A DNA stretch of 64,000 nt, from positions 1 through 64,000 of the forward strand of contig JACPZP010000100.1 in assembly GCA_016195405.1 (NCBI GenBank), in the 5' to 3' direction. Origin of the DNA: Planctomycetota bacterium (GTDB lineage: Bacteria > Planctomycetota > Planctomycetia > Gemmatales > Gemmataceae). Both the position numbers and the translations under genes were made by a program. Below are positions 40,866 to 50,016 of this stretch, piece after piece. The notes under the pieces are model-generated. The model had not been told where the DNA came from, did not search any database, and worked only from the letters and a program-made list of their open reading frames with translations. Numbering within the stretch: position 1 is the stretch's first letter; the number at the start of each line of letters is the position of its first letter.

Positions 40866-43352
40866 ATGCGTCGCGCGTTTGCTGTTTGCACGATCTTGCT
40901 GGCATGCGCCGGCTCGTCGCAGGCTTCGGGCCTGCTGATTCCCACGGAGAAAAAGCTGCCGCCCCTGGCGATGCTCAACCACAAGGTGGACATCGCCATC
41001 GACGATCAGGTCGCGGTCACTCGCATCGAGCAAACCTTCCGCAATCACACCGATCGCGAGCTGGAAGCCACTTACATCTTTCCGATCCCCAAAGGCGCTT
41101 CGGTCCGCAAGTTCTCCATGTGGGTCAACGGCAAGGAGGTCCCCGGCGAATTGGTGGAAGCCGACAAGGCCCGCGCGATCTACACCGAAATCGTGCAGCG
41201 GACGCTCGATCCCGGCCTGCTCGAGTACATGGGGAACAACCTGTTGAAGCTGCGCGTCTACCCAGTGCCGGCCAAGGGCGACCAGAAAATCGCCATCAGC
41301 TACACGTCCATCGCCACGGCCGACAACGGCCTGATCGAGTACGTCTACCCGCTCAAAGGCGACGGCAAGGCGGCGAGCACGCTGGAAAAGTTCACGATTA
41401 GTCTCACTCTCAAGTCGCAGCATCCGATCCAGAACATCTATTCGCCGTCGCACGGCATCACCATGACGCGGCCCAACGATCGCGAAGCGGTCATCGGCTT
41501 CGAGAAGAACGAAGCTCTACTGGACCGCGATTTTCAGCTCTACTACACGGCTGGCGCCAAGGACGTGGGACTGACGGCGCTGACGCATCGGCCCAATCCG
41601 TCGGCCAACGGCTACTTCATGCTGCTGGTGTCGCCGCGGGCGGAATTATCGAAGTCGCAGCAGGTGCCGCGCGACATGATCTTCGTTCTCGACACCTCCG
41701 GCTCGATGCGCGGCAAACGGATGAAACAGGCTCAGAACGCTCTGAAATACTGCCTCAAAAACCTGTCCGACAAGGACCGCTTCGGCATGATGAACTTCGC
41801 CACCACGGTCAACAAGTACACCGACAAGTTGCAAGATGCGAGCCAAGACAACATCGTGGCGGCCCAGAAATGGGTCGATGAGCTGGAGGCGACCGGCGGC
41901 ACCGCGATCGACGATGCTCTCGCCGCTGCCTTGGCCATGCGCGGCGGCGAAGACGGCCGGACATTCACGATCGTCTTCTTCACCGACGGCCGGCCCACGA
42001 TTGGAGAAACCGACGCCGACAAAATTCTTAAGAACGTCTCCCGGAAGAACACGGCCAGCACGCGCATCTTCACCTTCGGCGTCGGCGACGACGTCAATGC
42101 CGCTTTGCTCGACCAGCTGGCCGACAACACGCGGGCCATATCGACCTACGTCCGCGAAACGGAGGAGATCGACGTCAAGGTGGCCAGCCTTTACAGCAAG
42201 ATCAGCAATCCGGTGCTGGCCAATCTCAAGCTCTCCGTCGGCGAAGGTGTATCGATCAATGAAGTCTATCCCCCGCAGCTGCCCGACTTGTTCCACGGCA
42301 GCCAGCTTGTCGTTCTGGGACGCTACACGGGCAAGGGCCATGCGGTCGTTACGCTTTCGGGCACGGTCGGCATGGACATCAAGGAGTTCGTCTACGAACT
42401 CAATTTCGCCGACAAGACCGGCGACGACCGGCCGTTCGTGGAGGACCTGTGGGCGCGGCGCAAGGTCGGCTACTTGCTCGACCAGATTCGCGTCAACGGC
42501 GAGAAGAAAGAGTTGGTGGATGAGGTGGTCGGACTGGCGAAGCGCTACGGGATCACCACGCCTTACACCAGTTACCTCATGGTGCCGGACGGCTTCACGC
42601 CGCTTGCGAAGACTCCGGGAAAAGACGGCAAGCCAGATGTGCGTTTCCATTTGCCGCCAGCTTTGACGCCGGCGACGTCGGGCGCTCCGGTAATGAGAGT
42701 GGAAGAATTCGCCAAGGGGATTCAACCTCGCGGCAAAGGTGAGCCCGGCAATCCAGGCTATGGCTTCGGCGGAGGTGGTTTCGGGGGCGCCGTCGGCGGG
42801 TTCCGTGATGGCTTCGCGGACAGGCAGCTCAAGGAGGCGGCCGCACTCGCGAAGGCAGATGCGAAAGCAGGTGCGAAAGCCGATCCAGCGTCGCGCAGCG
42901 CTGGCGAGGCAGCTGAAAAGGCCCTCGGCGGAAAGTCCGCCCTCGACCAAGCGCGCATGTACTGGAATAGACGCGACTTGGAGTCCGTGCAGAACGGCCA
43001 GCTTGGCGTCGATTTCGCGCTGCAGAACAATGCTTTGCGCTGCCAGGACCGCGTCTGCAAGGCGGCCTCGCGCATGGTGCAGAATCGCAACTGCATCGAG
43101 ATTGGCGGCGTCTGGATCGACGACAAGTACGATCCCAAGATGCCGACGTTGACCGTGAAGGCGATGTCCGGCGCCTACTTCCGCATCCTGGAAACGCACA
43201 AGGAAATGCGCGAAGTGTTCCAGCTCGGCAACCACGTGATCTGGGTCAGCCCCAGCGGCACCGCCTTGATTATCGATCAAGGCGCCGGCCGCGAAAAAGT
43301 CCCCGACGCCGACATCGACCGATTGTTTGTGGCGGCGATCGAGAAGAAATAA
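40866..43352 (+). CDS. Secreted VIT and VWA domain protein
   Basis: The protein has 828 residues. A signal peptide (about 1-22, ending SSQASG) precedes a VIT domain (about 30-150: IDDQVAVTRIEQTFRNHTDR, then FPIPKGASVRKFSMWVNGK). A von Willebrand type A domain follows with the MIDAS motif DTSGSM at 276-281, TGGTAIDDAL and FFTDGRPT. The C-terminal part has a Gly-rich linker (GYGFGGGGFGG), an Ala/Lys-rich stretch, then a domain with Cys near residue 738 (RCQDRVCKA). VIT-VWA proteins are frequent in planctomycete envelopes. The ligand is unknown. AAGGGG stands before the ATG. A repeat pair follows the stop. Confidence 0.88.
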   Translation: MRRAFAVCTILLACAGSSQASGLLIPTEKKLPPLAMLNHKVDIAIDDQVAVTRIEQTFRNHTDRELEATYIFPIPKGASVRKFSMWVNGKEVPGELVEADKARAIYTEIVQRTLDPGLLEYMGNNLLKLRVYPVPAKGDQKIAISYTSIATADNGLIEYVYPLKGDGKAASTLEKFTISLTLKSQHPIQNIYSPSHGITMTRPNDREAVIGFEKNEALLDRDFQLYYTAGAKDVGLTALTHRPNPSANGYFMLLVSPRAELSKSQQVPRDMIFVLDTSGSMRGKRMKQAQNALKYCLKNLSDKDRFGMMNFATTVNKYTDKLQDASQDNIVAAQKWVDELEATGGTAIDDALAAALAMRGGEDGRTFTIVFFTDGRPTIGETDADKILKNVSRKNTASTRIFTFGVGDDVNAALLDQLADNTRAISTYVRETEEIDVKVASLYSKISNPVLANLKLSVGEGVSINEVYPPQLPDLFHGSQLVVLGRYTGKGHAVVTLSGTVGMDIKEFVYELNFADKTGDDRPFVEDLWARRKVGYLLDQIRVNGEKKELVDEVVGLAKRYGITTPYTSYLMVPDGFTPLAKTPGKDGKPDVRFHLPPALTPATSGAPVMRVEEFAKGIQPRGKGEPGNPGYGFGGGGFGGAVGGFRDGFADRQLKEAAALAKADAKAGAKADPASRSAGEAAEKALGGKSALDQARMYWNRRDLESVQNGQLGVDFALQNNALRCQDRVCKAASRMVQNRNCIEIGGVWIDDKYDPKMPTLTVKAMSGAYFRILETHKEMREVFQLGNHVIWVSPSGTALIIDQGAGREKVPDADIDRLFVAAIEKK

Positions 43353-43365
43353 ACAAGCGGTTGAC

Positions 43366-43468
43366 GTTTAGCCGCGAGCCTGCGGCGAGCGCGGGCTGAA
43401 CCCCTCGAAATTGGAAGTATCCAACTCCGGGGGATTCAGTCCGCGCTCGCCGCTGGCTCGCGGCTATA
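43366..43468. repeat. Inverted pair of the GTTTAGCCGCGAGCC repeat
   Basis: GTTTAGCCGCGAGCC with GCGGCGAGCGCGG (from 43366) and CCGCGCTCGCCGCTGGCTCG then CGGCTA (43441-43466) form a hairpin between the convergent stops of the VIT/VWA protein and the degenerate protease. It contains a smaller TTGGAAGTATCCAA stem. Confidence 0.8.
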
Positions 43469-43479
43469 CATTTTTGCAT

Positions 43480-44727
43480 TTACTGTCCGCGCGGCGTTGT
43501 CGCTTGGCGGGGATTGACGGGCCGATCCGGATCGTTTGTCCGGTTTCCTGGTTCCGGCGTCGTCGGCGTCGCTTGTTCGCGGAGAAGTTGCTCCAAGCGA
43601 GCGCGGGCGGCCGTCAACCTTCGCTCCGCCTTGACCTTCTCTTCCTCGGCTTTCTTCACGGCGAACTTGGCGGCGGCGATCTTGTCGAGGGACACCGGCT
43701 GCGTCTTCGTGCTCACCGGCGCCAGCTTGCCGGACATCAGATCGAATAGCACCGACTGGATCACTTCCGTGGGGATCGCCCAGCTTTCGGTGCGGCCCGC
43801 CCGGCAAATGTTGATGCCGATCACTTTGCCGTCGAGATCGACGATCGGTCCGCCGCAATCGACGGGCTTGACGATCGAGTCGTGCTGGAGAATCGTCGAG
43901 TAGCCGGTGCGTCGGCTGGACAATTCGCTGCCCATCTTGTTCTGGAAGTCGCCGCGCAGCATGTCCGCCGGCCTTTTGCCCAAGGTGGCCTTTAGTTCCA
44001 GCTCTTCCTCGCCGCGGCGGACTCTCATCGTGACCACGTCGCCCGGCTTGAATTTGCTCATGGATGCCATGAATTCGTCGGGGTCAAGCATTTGTTGGCC
44101 GGAAAGGGTCAGCACCAAATCCTTGGCCTGGATGCCTGCTTTAGCGGCGGCCGTGTTCGGCATGACTTCTCTGATGCGGACGCCGCCCTCAGCCGGCTCG
44201 ATGCCAACGCCGAGATAGCCGGCCTTGGAGAGGTCTTGCGCGAGGATCGGGCCCTTGTTGGTGAGCTTGCGGGTGCCGACGCTGATGACGCCAATCCCCA
44301 CCGGCGTGTCATCGAGCCCAGCGCAGGCCACCCAATTACCGACGGTCACTTCCTTGCTGTCCTTGAACGTGACTGGCTTCAAGTTGCTGGCTTCGATCTT
44401 CAGCATCGCCAAATCGTGGTCCTTGTGAATTCCCATGAGACGGGCCTCGAAGACGCGGCCATCGGCGAGCTTGACGCTCACGGCGCCTTTCAGATCGTTG
44501 GACTTGGTCAAGATCCAACCCGCCTCGCCGACCACCATGCCCAGCGCGGTGTCCTTGTCGTCGCATAACACGCGAACCGTGCTCTGGCTCGGCGCGGCGA
44601 TCACTTCCCGAAACGCCTCCACGAACTTGGGATTGGTCTTCAAGAAGGAATTGCCCTGCGCGAGGACCAGCCCCGGCGAGCAAAGGCACAGGAGACACGC
44701 GAGGATCAAGTGGCGTTTGCGGATCAT
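43480..44727 (-). CDS. Trypsin-like/PDZ protein with degenerate catalytic site
   Basis: The protein has 415 residues. A signal peptide (1-23, ending VLAQG) leads into a trypsin-fold N-lobe. At the expected catalytic His the sequence is ILTKSNDL, with Asn77 instead of His. The Asp site HDLAMLK (Asp105) is kept. A PDZ domain (about 170-255) interrupts the fold. The C-lobe VDCGGPIVDLDGKVIGIN has Cys291 where Ser is expected. It is therefore unlikely to be a serine protease and may be a binding protein. The C-terminus is a charged coiled coil (AKFAVKKAEEEKVKAERRLT) and a Pro/Thr tail. It lies three bases after the intact S1C protease at 44731, as a likely operon. Confidence 0.82.
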   Translation of the reverse strand: MIRKRHLILACLLCLCSPGLVLAQGNSFLKTNPKFVEAFREVIAAPSQSTVRVLCDDKDTALGMVVGEAGWILTKSNDLKGAVSVKLADGRVFEARLMGIHKDHDLAMLKIEASNLKPVTFKDSKEVTVGNWVACAGLDDTPVGIGVISVGTRKLTNKGPILAQDLSKAGYLGVGIEPAEGGVRIREVMPNTAAAKAGIQAKDLVLTLSGQQMLDPDEFMASMSKFKPGDVVTMRVRRGEEELELKATLGKRPADMLRGDFQNKMGSELSSRRTGYSTILQHDSIVKPVDCGGPIVDLDGKVIGINICRAGRTESWAIPTEVIQSVLFDLMSGKLAPVSTKTQPVSLDKIAAAKFAVKKAEEEKVKAERRLTAARARLEQLLREQATPTTPEPGNRTNDPDRPVNPRQATTPRGQ

Positions 44728-44730
44728 GGT

Positions 44731-45789
44731 TTATCCTTTCTCGGCCGGCCGTTTGCCAAGCGTTACGTGCAGATTCACGGTCTGTTCGCCGCGCCGGACG
44801 ATGACTTCGACTTCGCTGCCGGGCTTCATCTTCATCATGAGATTGCTCAGCTCCACGCTCGTCGTCACTTTTTGGCCGGCGAACAACGTGATAATGTCTT
44901 GGGCCTTCAAGCCGGCCTTTTCCGCGGGAGATTCGGCTTTGACCTTTGAGATTTTGCAACCATCCTTGTCGCCGTCGAACTCCAGGCCGAGCCAGGCGTC
45001 AGGCCCTTTGGCGCCGAAGCCGAGCAGGCCGCCGCCCCATTCCTCGGCCGCCACCAGGCGATCCCAGGTTTCGCGGTAGGTGTCGACAGGGACGTGAATG
45101 TTGGCGGTGATCAAGGGGCCGATGCGGCTATGGATGCCGATGACTTTGCCGGTCATGTCGAACAGGGGCCCGCCGGAGTCGCCGCCCACGAGCGTGCAGT
45201 CGGAGCGGAGGAACGACTTGCTGATTTCTTGCATCCGGCCCAAACGCACCACGGGCGTACGACCGGGCTGCCAGCCCCCGGGATGGCCGATGGCGAGACA
45301 CCATTGCCCTTTCTTCAGCTCCGCCGACTTACCCATCTCGCAATATGGAAACTCGCCGGAATCGGTGATCTTCACCATGCCGCTGTCGATGAATTTGTTC
45401 CAGCCCAAGGTTTTGCCTTTGAGCTTTTTGCCGTCGGAAAGAATGATCTCGCAGGTCTTGCCGGGTGTATTGGAAACGTGGCCGGCGGTGAGGACCGTGC
45501 CGTCTTTGCTGATGATGACGCCGCTGCCCTGCGATTGCCCCAAGCGAATGCCGACCGTGGCCGGGATGGTTTTGTCCAAGACCCTGCGGACGTGCCGCTG
45601 AATTTCCAAAAGCTCCTTGGGTGTCTCCGGCGTCGCCTTCTCAAAAATCGACGGCGGCACGAGTGCGTTGGTGTTCGTCTCGCCGGCCGGCGCTTGGCTC
45701 GCCGGCCAAACCAGAGCCAACCAAATCAGCGCCAACCCGAACAACAGCAGAAAAATACGGTGTGGACGGGTCAGGCGCATCGCCGACAT
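44731..45789 (-). CDS. S1C-type serine protease with PDZ domain (DegP/HtrA-like)
   Basis: The protein has 352 residues. Hydrophobic segment about 11-30 anchors or exports it. The catalytic triad is complete: His104 in TAGHVS, Asp135 in FIDSGMVK, Ser205 in GGDSGGP. One PDZ domain is at the end (about 265-345, LGLEFDGDKDGCKISKVKAE, then GLKAQDI). Envelope protein quality control is the likely role. The ATG at 45789 is favoured because GAGGAG is eight bases upstream, while the ATG at 45804 would overlap that site. It is followed by the degenerate paralogue and probably shares its operon. Confidence 0.87.
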   Translation of the reverse strand: MSAMRLTRPHRIFLLLFGLALIWLALVWPASQAPAGETNTNALVPPSIFEKATPETPKELLEIQRHVRRVLDKTIPATVGIRLGQSQGSGVIISKDGTVLTAGHVSNTPGKTCEIILSDGKKLKGKTLGWNKFIDSGMVKITDSGEFPYCEMGKSAELKKGQWCLAIGHPGGWQPGRTPVVRLGRMQEISKSFLRSDCTLVGGDSGGPLFDMTGKVIGIHSRIGPLITANIHVPVDTYRETWDRLVAAEEWGGGLLGFGAKGPDAWLGLEFDGDKDGCKISKVKAESPAEKAGLKAQDIITLFAGQKVTTSVELSNLMMKMKPGSEVEVIVRRGEQTVNLHVTLGKRPAEKG

Positions 45790-45953
45790 GCCAGAACTCC
45801 TCATCGGTGCATTATGCAGAGAGAGACCTTGTCCAAGGCGGGACTATTCATCACCTTTTTTTCTAACAGGTTCCCCCCGCCTCTTACAACTGATATTCCG
45901 CCATTCAGCGATTTTTCAGAATTTCGCGGACCGGCAAAAGCGGTTTAGCCCAA

Positions 45954-46748
45954 TCACAACCCCAGCACATCCTTCATCGTGTACCGCCCCGCCGGACGGT
46001 TGGCGAGAAACTTGGCCGCCAGAATTGCTCCGCGAACGTAGGCGTCGCGCGAATATCCCTTGTGAACCAGCTCCATGGTCTCGCCGATGGCGCTGAAGAT
46101 GATGGTGTGCTCGCCGACGTTGTCGCCGGCGCGGATGGCGTGCATGCCGATTTCATGGATGGGCCGTTCGCCGACCAAGCCCTCCCGGCCATGGCGAACG
46201 TGCGAATGCCCCATTGCGTCTTGAATGATGCGCGCGAAGTGCAGGGCGGTGCCGCTCGGCGAATCTTTCTTGAAGCGGTGATGACGTTCGACGATTTCGA
46301 CATCGAAGTCCTTGTCGCGCAGCACCGTGGCCGCCTCGCGCACGAGCTTGAAGAGCAAGTTGACGACCAGGCTCATGCTCGGCGCTACCAGAATCGCCGT
46401 ATGATGGGCCGCCCCTTCGATCTCCTCTTTCTGAACGGAATTGTGCCCCGTGGTGGCCACGATGAGAGGGATCCGCCGTCCGACGCAGGTCGGCAACACC
46501 GCCATCGTTCCCTCCGGAACCGAAAAATCGATGACTACGTCGATGCGCTTTTCGATGGGGATGTCGGCGGTCACCGCCACGTCAAGCTCGCCGACGCCGG
46601 CCAAAACCCCGACGTCCTTGCCCAGGTCCGGATGCTCGGCCCCCTCCAGCGCCGCCCCGATCGCAAGCGCCTTGTCGTGATGCGCCATCTCAACGATGCG
46701 CAGCCCCATCCGCCCGCAAGCCCCATTGACCGCAATGACAGTCTTCAT
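45954..46748 (-). CDS. dapB: 4-hydroxy-tetrahydrodipicolinate reductase
   Basis: The protein has 264 residues. The N-terminal NAD(P)-binding loop is NGACGRMG (about 8-15). VDVVIDFSVPEGTM, VATTGHN and EIVERHHRFKKDSPSGTA form the substrate site, with the His-His catalytic pair and Lys. It reduces the dapA product to tetrahydrodipicolinate for lysine and diaminopimelate. There is no operon with dapA. A hairpin (46777-46805) separates it from threonine synthase. Confidence 0.94.
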   Translation of the reverse strand: MKTVIAVNGACGRMGLRIVEMAHHDKALAIGAALEGAEHPDLGKDVGVLAGVGELDVAVTADIPIEKRIDVVIDFSVPEGTMAVLPTCVGRRIPLIVATTGHNSVQKEEIEGAAHHTAILVAPSMSLVVNLLFKLVREAATVLRDKDFDVEIVERHHRFKKDSPSGTALHFARIIQDAMGHSHVRHGREGLVGERPIHEIGMHAIRAGDNVGEHTIIFSAIGETMELVHKGYSRDAYVRGAILAAKFLANRPAGRYTMKDVLGL

Positions 46749-46776
46749 GCTCTATCCCCCAACTCCATCCCCCAAG

Positions 46777-46805
46777 CCCCAGGATGAGCGCAGCGAATCC
46801 TGGGG
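46777..46805 (-). repeat. Hairpin CCCCAGGAT / ATCCTGGGG
   Basis: Perfect 9-bp arms around an 11-base loop (GAGCGCAGCGA), 20 bases after the threonine synthase stop on the minus strand. It could terminate that gene, although no T-tract follows. The loop core matches the 31905-31956 palindrome family. Confidence 0.6.
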
Positions 46806-46824
46806 GTCTTTGCAGAGCATCTTA

Positions 46825-48153
46825 CTATGAATGCGTTTCGATTGCCCGGATGATTTGCTCCGCGTCGTTGGCCGTCTGCACCGCCTTGTCGGCGTGATAC
46901 GCGATCGTCGCCGTCGGGTCCTTTAGTGCATGCCCAGTCAAGATGCAAACCACGCGTTCCCCTATACGGATGACTCCCTCCCCGCGAAGCTTCTTCACCC
47001 CGGCGACGCTTGCCGCCGACGCCGGCTCACAACCCAGCCCCCCCGCGCCGACGTGCGCCTTGGCGCCCAAGATTTCCTGGTCCGTCACTTCACGAACCAA
47101 GCCGTTCGTGCGATCGAGCGCCCGCAACGCTTTAGGTAAGTTCACCGGATGGTTGATCTCAATGGCGCTGGCGACGGTCGCCGCCCGCTTCCCTTGGTTG
47201 GCCATGTCCTGGTAGAAGCCGCCGATCAAATCCTTGTCAAGCCTGCCGCTTTTCCAGCGCAGACCAAGGCGCTCGAATAGCTCGTAAAACGTGTTCGCGC
47301 CCGCGGCGTTGATGACCGCCAAGCGCGGCAACTGCTTCAAAAGTCCCAACTCCGCCAACTCACCCAGCGCCTTGCCGAACGCGCTGACGTTGCCAAGATT
47401 GCCGCCCGGAACGACGATCCAATCCGGGGCCTGCCAATCGAGCGCCTCCAGCACGCGATAGATGATCGTCTTTTGGCCTTCGAGCCGAAACGGATTGACG
47501 CTGTTGACCAGATACAGCCCCAGCTTGCCCGCGACCTCCTGCACCCGCCGCATCGCATCGTCGAAGTCGCCGGCGATCTGCAACGTGAGCGCGCCGTGGT
47601 CCAGCGCCTGGGCCAGCTTGCCATAAGCGATCTTTCCACTGCCGACAAAGACGATCGCCCGCAAAAGCCCCGTCGCCGCCGCGAACAGCGCCAACGATGC
47701 GCTGGTGTTCCCCGTCGAAGCGCAAGCCGCCCGCCGCGCCCCGACTAAGCGCGCATGCGTCAGCGCCGCCGCCATGCCGTTGTCCTTGAAACTCCCCGAA
47801 GGATTGAGCCCCTCGTACTGAAGAAACAGGCAGCCTTCCGCCAGCCCGACGTACCGCGCCACCGCATCCGCCCGCAGCAGGATCGTCCGTCCCTCGCCGA
47901 TGGTCACGATCTTGTCCGCCGCCGCGAACGGCAACAACGCACGAAATCGCCAAACCCCGCTGAAGTCAAGCGGATCGCCTCTCCCACTCGCTCTGCTTTC
48001 AAAGTCGCCGAACGACTTGGGAACCGCCAGCCGCGACCAGTCATAAGCGACATCCAGCAACCCGCCGCACTTGGGGCAGATGAAAACGGTGTCACGCAGC
48101 GGCACAGAAGCGCCGCACGCGGGAAAGATACAGCGCTGGAAAGCGGCATCCAT
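46825..48153 (-). CDS. thrC: Threonine synthase
   Basis: The protein has 442 residues. A zinc-ribbon-like N-terminus ([10 protein letters not shown], then [10 protein letters not shown]) precedes the PLP domain. [14 protein letters not shown] carries the PLP Lys, and the family normally has Arg after KD where Asn is seen here. [18 protein letters not shown] is the phosphate loop, [16 protein letters not shown] is also characteristic, and the protein ends with Gly-rich [14 protein letters not shown]. It converts O-phosphohomoserine to threonine. Homoserine enzymes are not in the window. Confidence 0.9.
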   Translation of the reverse strand: MDAAFQRCIFPACGASVPLRDTVFICPKCGGLLDVAYDWSRLAVPKSFGDFESRASGRGDPLDFSGVWRFRALLPFAAADKIVTIGEGRTILLRADAVARYVGLAEGCLFLQYEGLNPSGSFKDNGMAAALTHARLVGARRAACASTGNTSASLALFAAATGLLRAIVFVGSGKIAYGKLAQALDHGALTLQIAGDFDDAMRRVQEVAGKLGLYLVNSVNPFRLEGQKTIIYRVLEALDWQAPDWIVVPGGNLGNVSAFGKALGELAELGLLKQLPRLAVINAAGANTFYELFERLGLRWKSGRLDKDLIGGFYQDMANQGKRAATVASAIEINHPVNLPKALRALDRTNGLVREVTDQEILGAKAHVGAGGLGCEPASAASVAGVKKLRGEGVIRIGERVVCILTGHALKDPTATIAYHADKAVQTANDAEQIIRAIETHS

Positions 48154-48210
48154 GAGGTCAGCATAGTTGACGTTGGGCAGGCCGCCAGCCTGCCTGGGAT
48201 GCCGCGCGTG

Positions 48211-49116
48211 CTAAAACGCTTCGCAAAGCCGCAGGTGCACGTGCCGATCCAGCGTTTCCGCACGCGCGTTGCCGTCGATCTCTAGGTCCCTCAGCTTGCG
48301 GTCGACGGTCGCCTTGTCCCAGGTTTTGCCGGCCATTCCTACCAAGGCGCCGCGCAAATTCTTGCGGCGATGGGCGTAGAGATCGCGGAGAAAAACGCGG
48401 AAGCGCTGCGGGTCGGCGATCAGGGCCCGTTTCGCGGCACGGGGCCAAATCCGAATAATGGCCGAAGCGACCTTGGGCCGCGGCCAAAACACCGAGGGCG
48501 GCAGCCGCCGCAACAGTTCGACGTCGGCCAAGCTTTGGACCAGGATCGCCAAAGCGCCATAGTCCTTGGTGCCCGGCTCGGCTTGCAGGCGTTCGGCGAT
48601 CTCCCACTGCACCGTGGTGACCATACGCTCGAACGTGAACTCCGAGAGCAGAAAGTTGGCGAGCACCGGCGTGGCCACAGCATAGGGGAGGTTCGCCACC
48701 AGCTTGAGATGTTTGCCTCCAAACCTCTTCAGGCCTTCGCGCAAGAGGTCGAGCACCTGCGGACTGAGGTGGTTCTTGTTCTTGAGGATATCGGCATGGA
48801 CGAAACGGACGTGGGCGTGATGGCCCAAGGTCTCCTTGACCATGTCGTGGAGTGCCGGGTCGAGTTCCACGGTCAGAACCGCGCCCGCTTCGGCCGCCAG
48901 CGCCGTCGTCAGGCTGCCCGTGCCGGTGCCGACTTCGAGCACCATGTCGTCGCGGTTAAGCTCGGCGCTGTTGACGAGGAAATCGACGAGGTTGAGATCG
49001 ACCAGGAAACTCTGGCCCATCTTGTTCTTGGGCTTGAGCCCTCGCTCGCGGAACAAATGGCGCAGGTAGGTCTGCGTTTGCCGGACGGCCGGCGGCGGGG
49101 GCTCTTCGGAGTGCAT
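48211..49116 (-). CDS. rsmA: 16S rRNA dimethyladenosine transferase
   Basis: The protein has 301 residues. KMGQSFLVDLNLVDFLV is the N-terminal cap, EVGTGTGSLT is SAM motif I, VELDPALHDMVKE follows, and NLPYAVATPVL is motif IV (NLPY) of KsgA/RsmA. It dimethylates two adenines near the 3' end of 16S rRNA. The family's usual Phe in the FWPRPKV segment is present (VFWPRPKVASA). It starts near a 34-base gap before the broken gene at 49151. Confidence 0.94.
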   Translation of the reverse strand: MHSEEPPPPAVRQTQTYLRHLFRERGLKPKNKMGQSFLVDLNLVDFLVNSAELNRDDMVLEVGTGTGSLTTALAAEAGAVLTVELDPALHDMVKETLGHHAHVRFVHADILKNKNHLSPQVLDLLREGLKRFGGKHLKLVANLPYAVATPVLANFLLSEFTFERMVTTVQWEIAERLQAEPGTKDYGALAILVQSLADVELLRRLPPSVFWPRPKVASAIIRIWPRAAKRALIADPQRFRVFLRDLYAHRRKNLRGALVGMAGKTWDKATVDRKLRDLEIDGNARAETLDRHVHLRLCEAF

Positions 49117-49150
49117 GCGAGCAGTATATCGGAAGGCATTGCGAGCCGCA

Positions 49151-49798
49151 TTATCGCTGCGAGACTCGCCATGTCTCGGCTTGCTCCAGAGCGTTGCGCA
49201 CGGCGTCGGCTTCGTTGGCGGCTTCGGCTTCGACGTGGTGCGTCCGCTGCGGTTGGCTCGTCGGCAGCAGAAAGGTCACGCGGCAGCTTCCTTGCGGCAA
49301 GCGGTCGAGGTGAAAGCCCACCGCTCCCAGCTCCTGCAACCGGGTATGGGCGCGGTTCCAGTCAAGCGACGGTCGCGCCGCGTGTGGCGGTATTTGCGCC
49401 GGAACTTGCACTGCCACGCCCAACTCCTCGGGGCTGGGAAGAACGAGGCGCGCGGACGTGGACGTCGGCTCGGGCGCTTGCATGCGAATTTTCGGCGGTG
49501 CAACACGAGTGGGATTGCCGGCGGCCATAGCGCCGTTAACGGGCATGTTGTTGACCGGCATACTCGGCTGGGCGAATGGCAGGCTGCCTTGCCAAATCGT
49601 TTGCTGTCCCGCCGTGGGAAATCCTTGGCCCCCAGGCGGCACACCGAATGGATTTGTAAACGTCGTCGGCCCACGGCCGACATTGGGGGGAGTGCACCCC
49701 AGCGGTGTTCAGCCCGCCCCGAGCCGCGCCGGCGTGGCGCCAAGCCAGAGAATTGTTCCAAGAATGGGCGCGACACAGCGGAGCACGTCCGTGCGCAT
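49151..49798 (-). pseudogene. Secreted protein gene interrupted by in-frame TGA
   Basis: From the ATG at 49798 (AAGGAAGGGG upstream) the first 29 codons give MRTDVLRCVAPILGTILWLG then ATPARLGAG, a signal peptide, then TGA at 49709-49711. The frame continues without further stops for 186 codons: TPLGCTPPNVGRGPTTFTNP, GVPPGGQGFP, Pro-rich linker, then a folded tail (LDWNRAHTRLQELGAV, GSCRVTFLLPTSQPQ). A Trp codon TGG changed to TGA would explain it. Recoding is possible but no SECIS-like signal was checked. A GTG at 49642 could start a non-secreted form. Function unknown. Confidence 0.6.
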
Positions 49799-50016
49799 GC
49801 GGGAAGCCCCTTCCTTGTGTTCCGGGGACGGTGCATGAGGGACAATCCATGCCCCTCGCTTGCCGGCGCCGGGCGTGGCCGAAGGCGAGTCCTTCGGCCC
49901 GTTGGGTCGCGGCCCTCAGCAAGCGGGCGGGAACCTAACAGAACCGGCAGCCAAAAAAAAGGGCAAGGTCCCCATGCTGCGAAAGCGGCACAAGTTACAA
50001 AAGACAGGAGTAGAAA

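Noticed and set aside
41646..43280. 544-codon minus-strand open frame
   Set aside because: Antisense to the VIT/VWA protein with an intact MIDAS motif.
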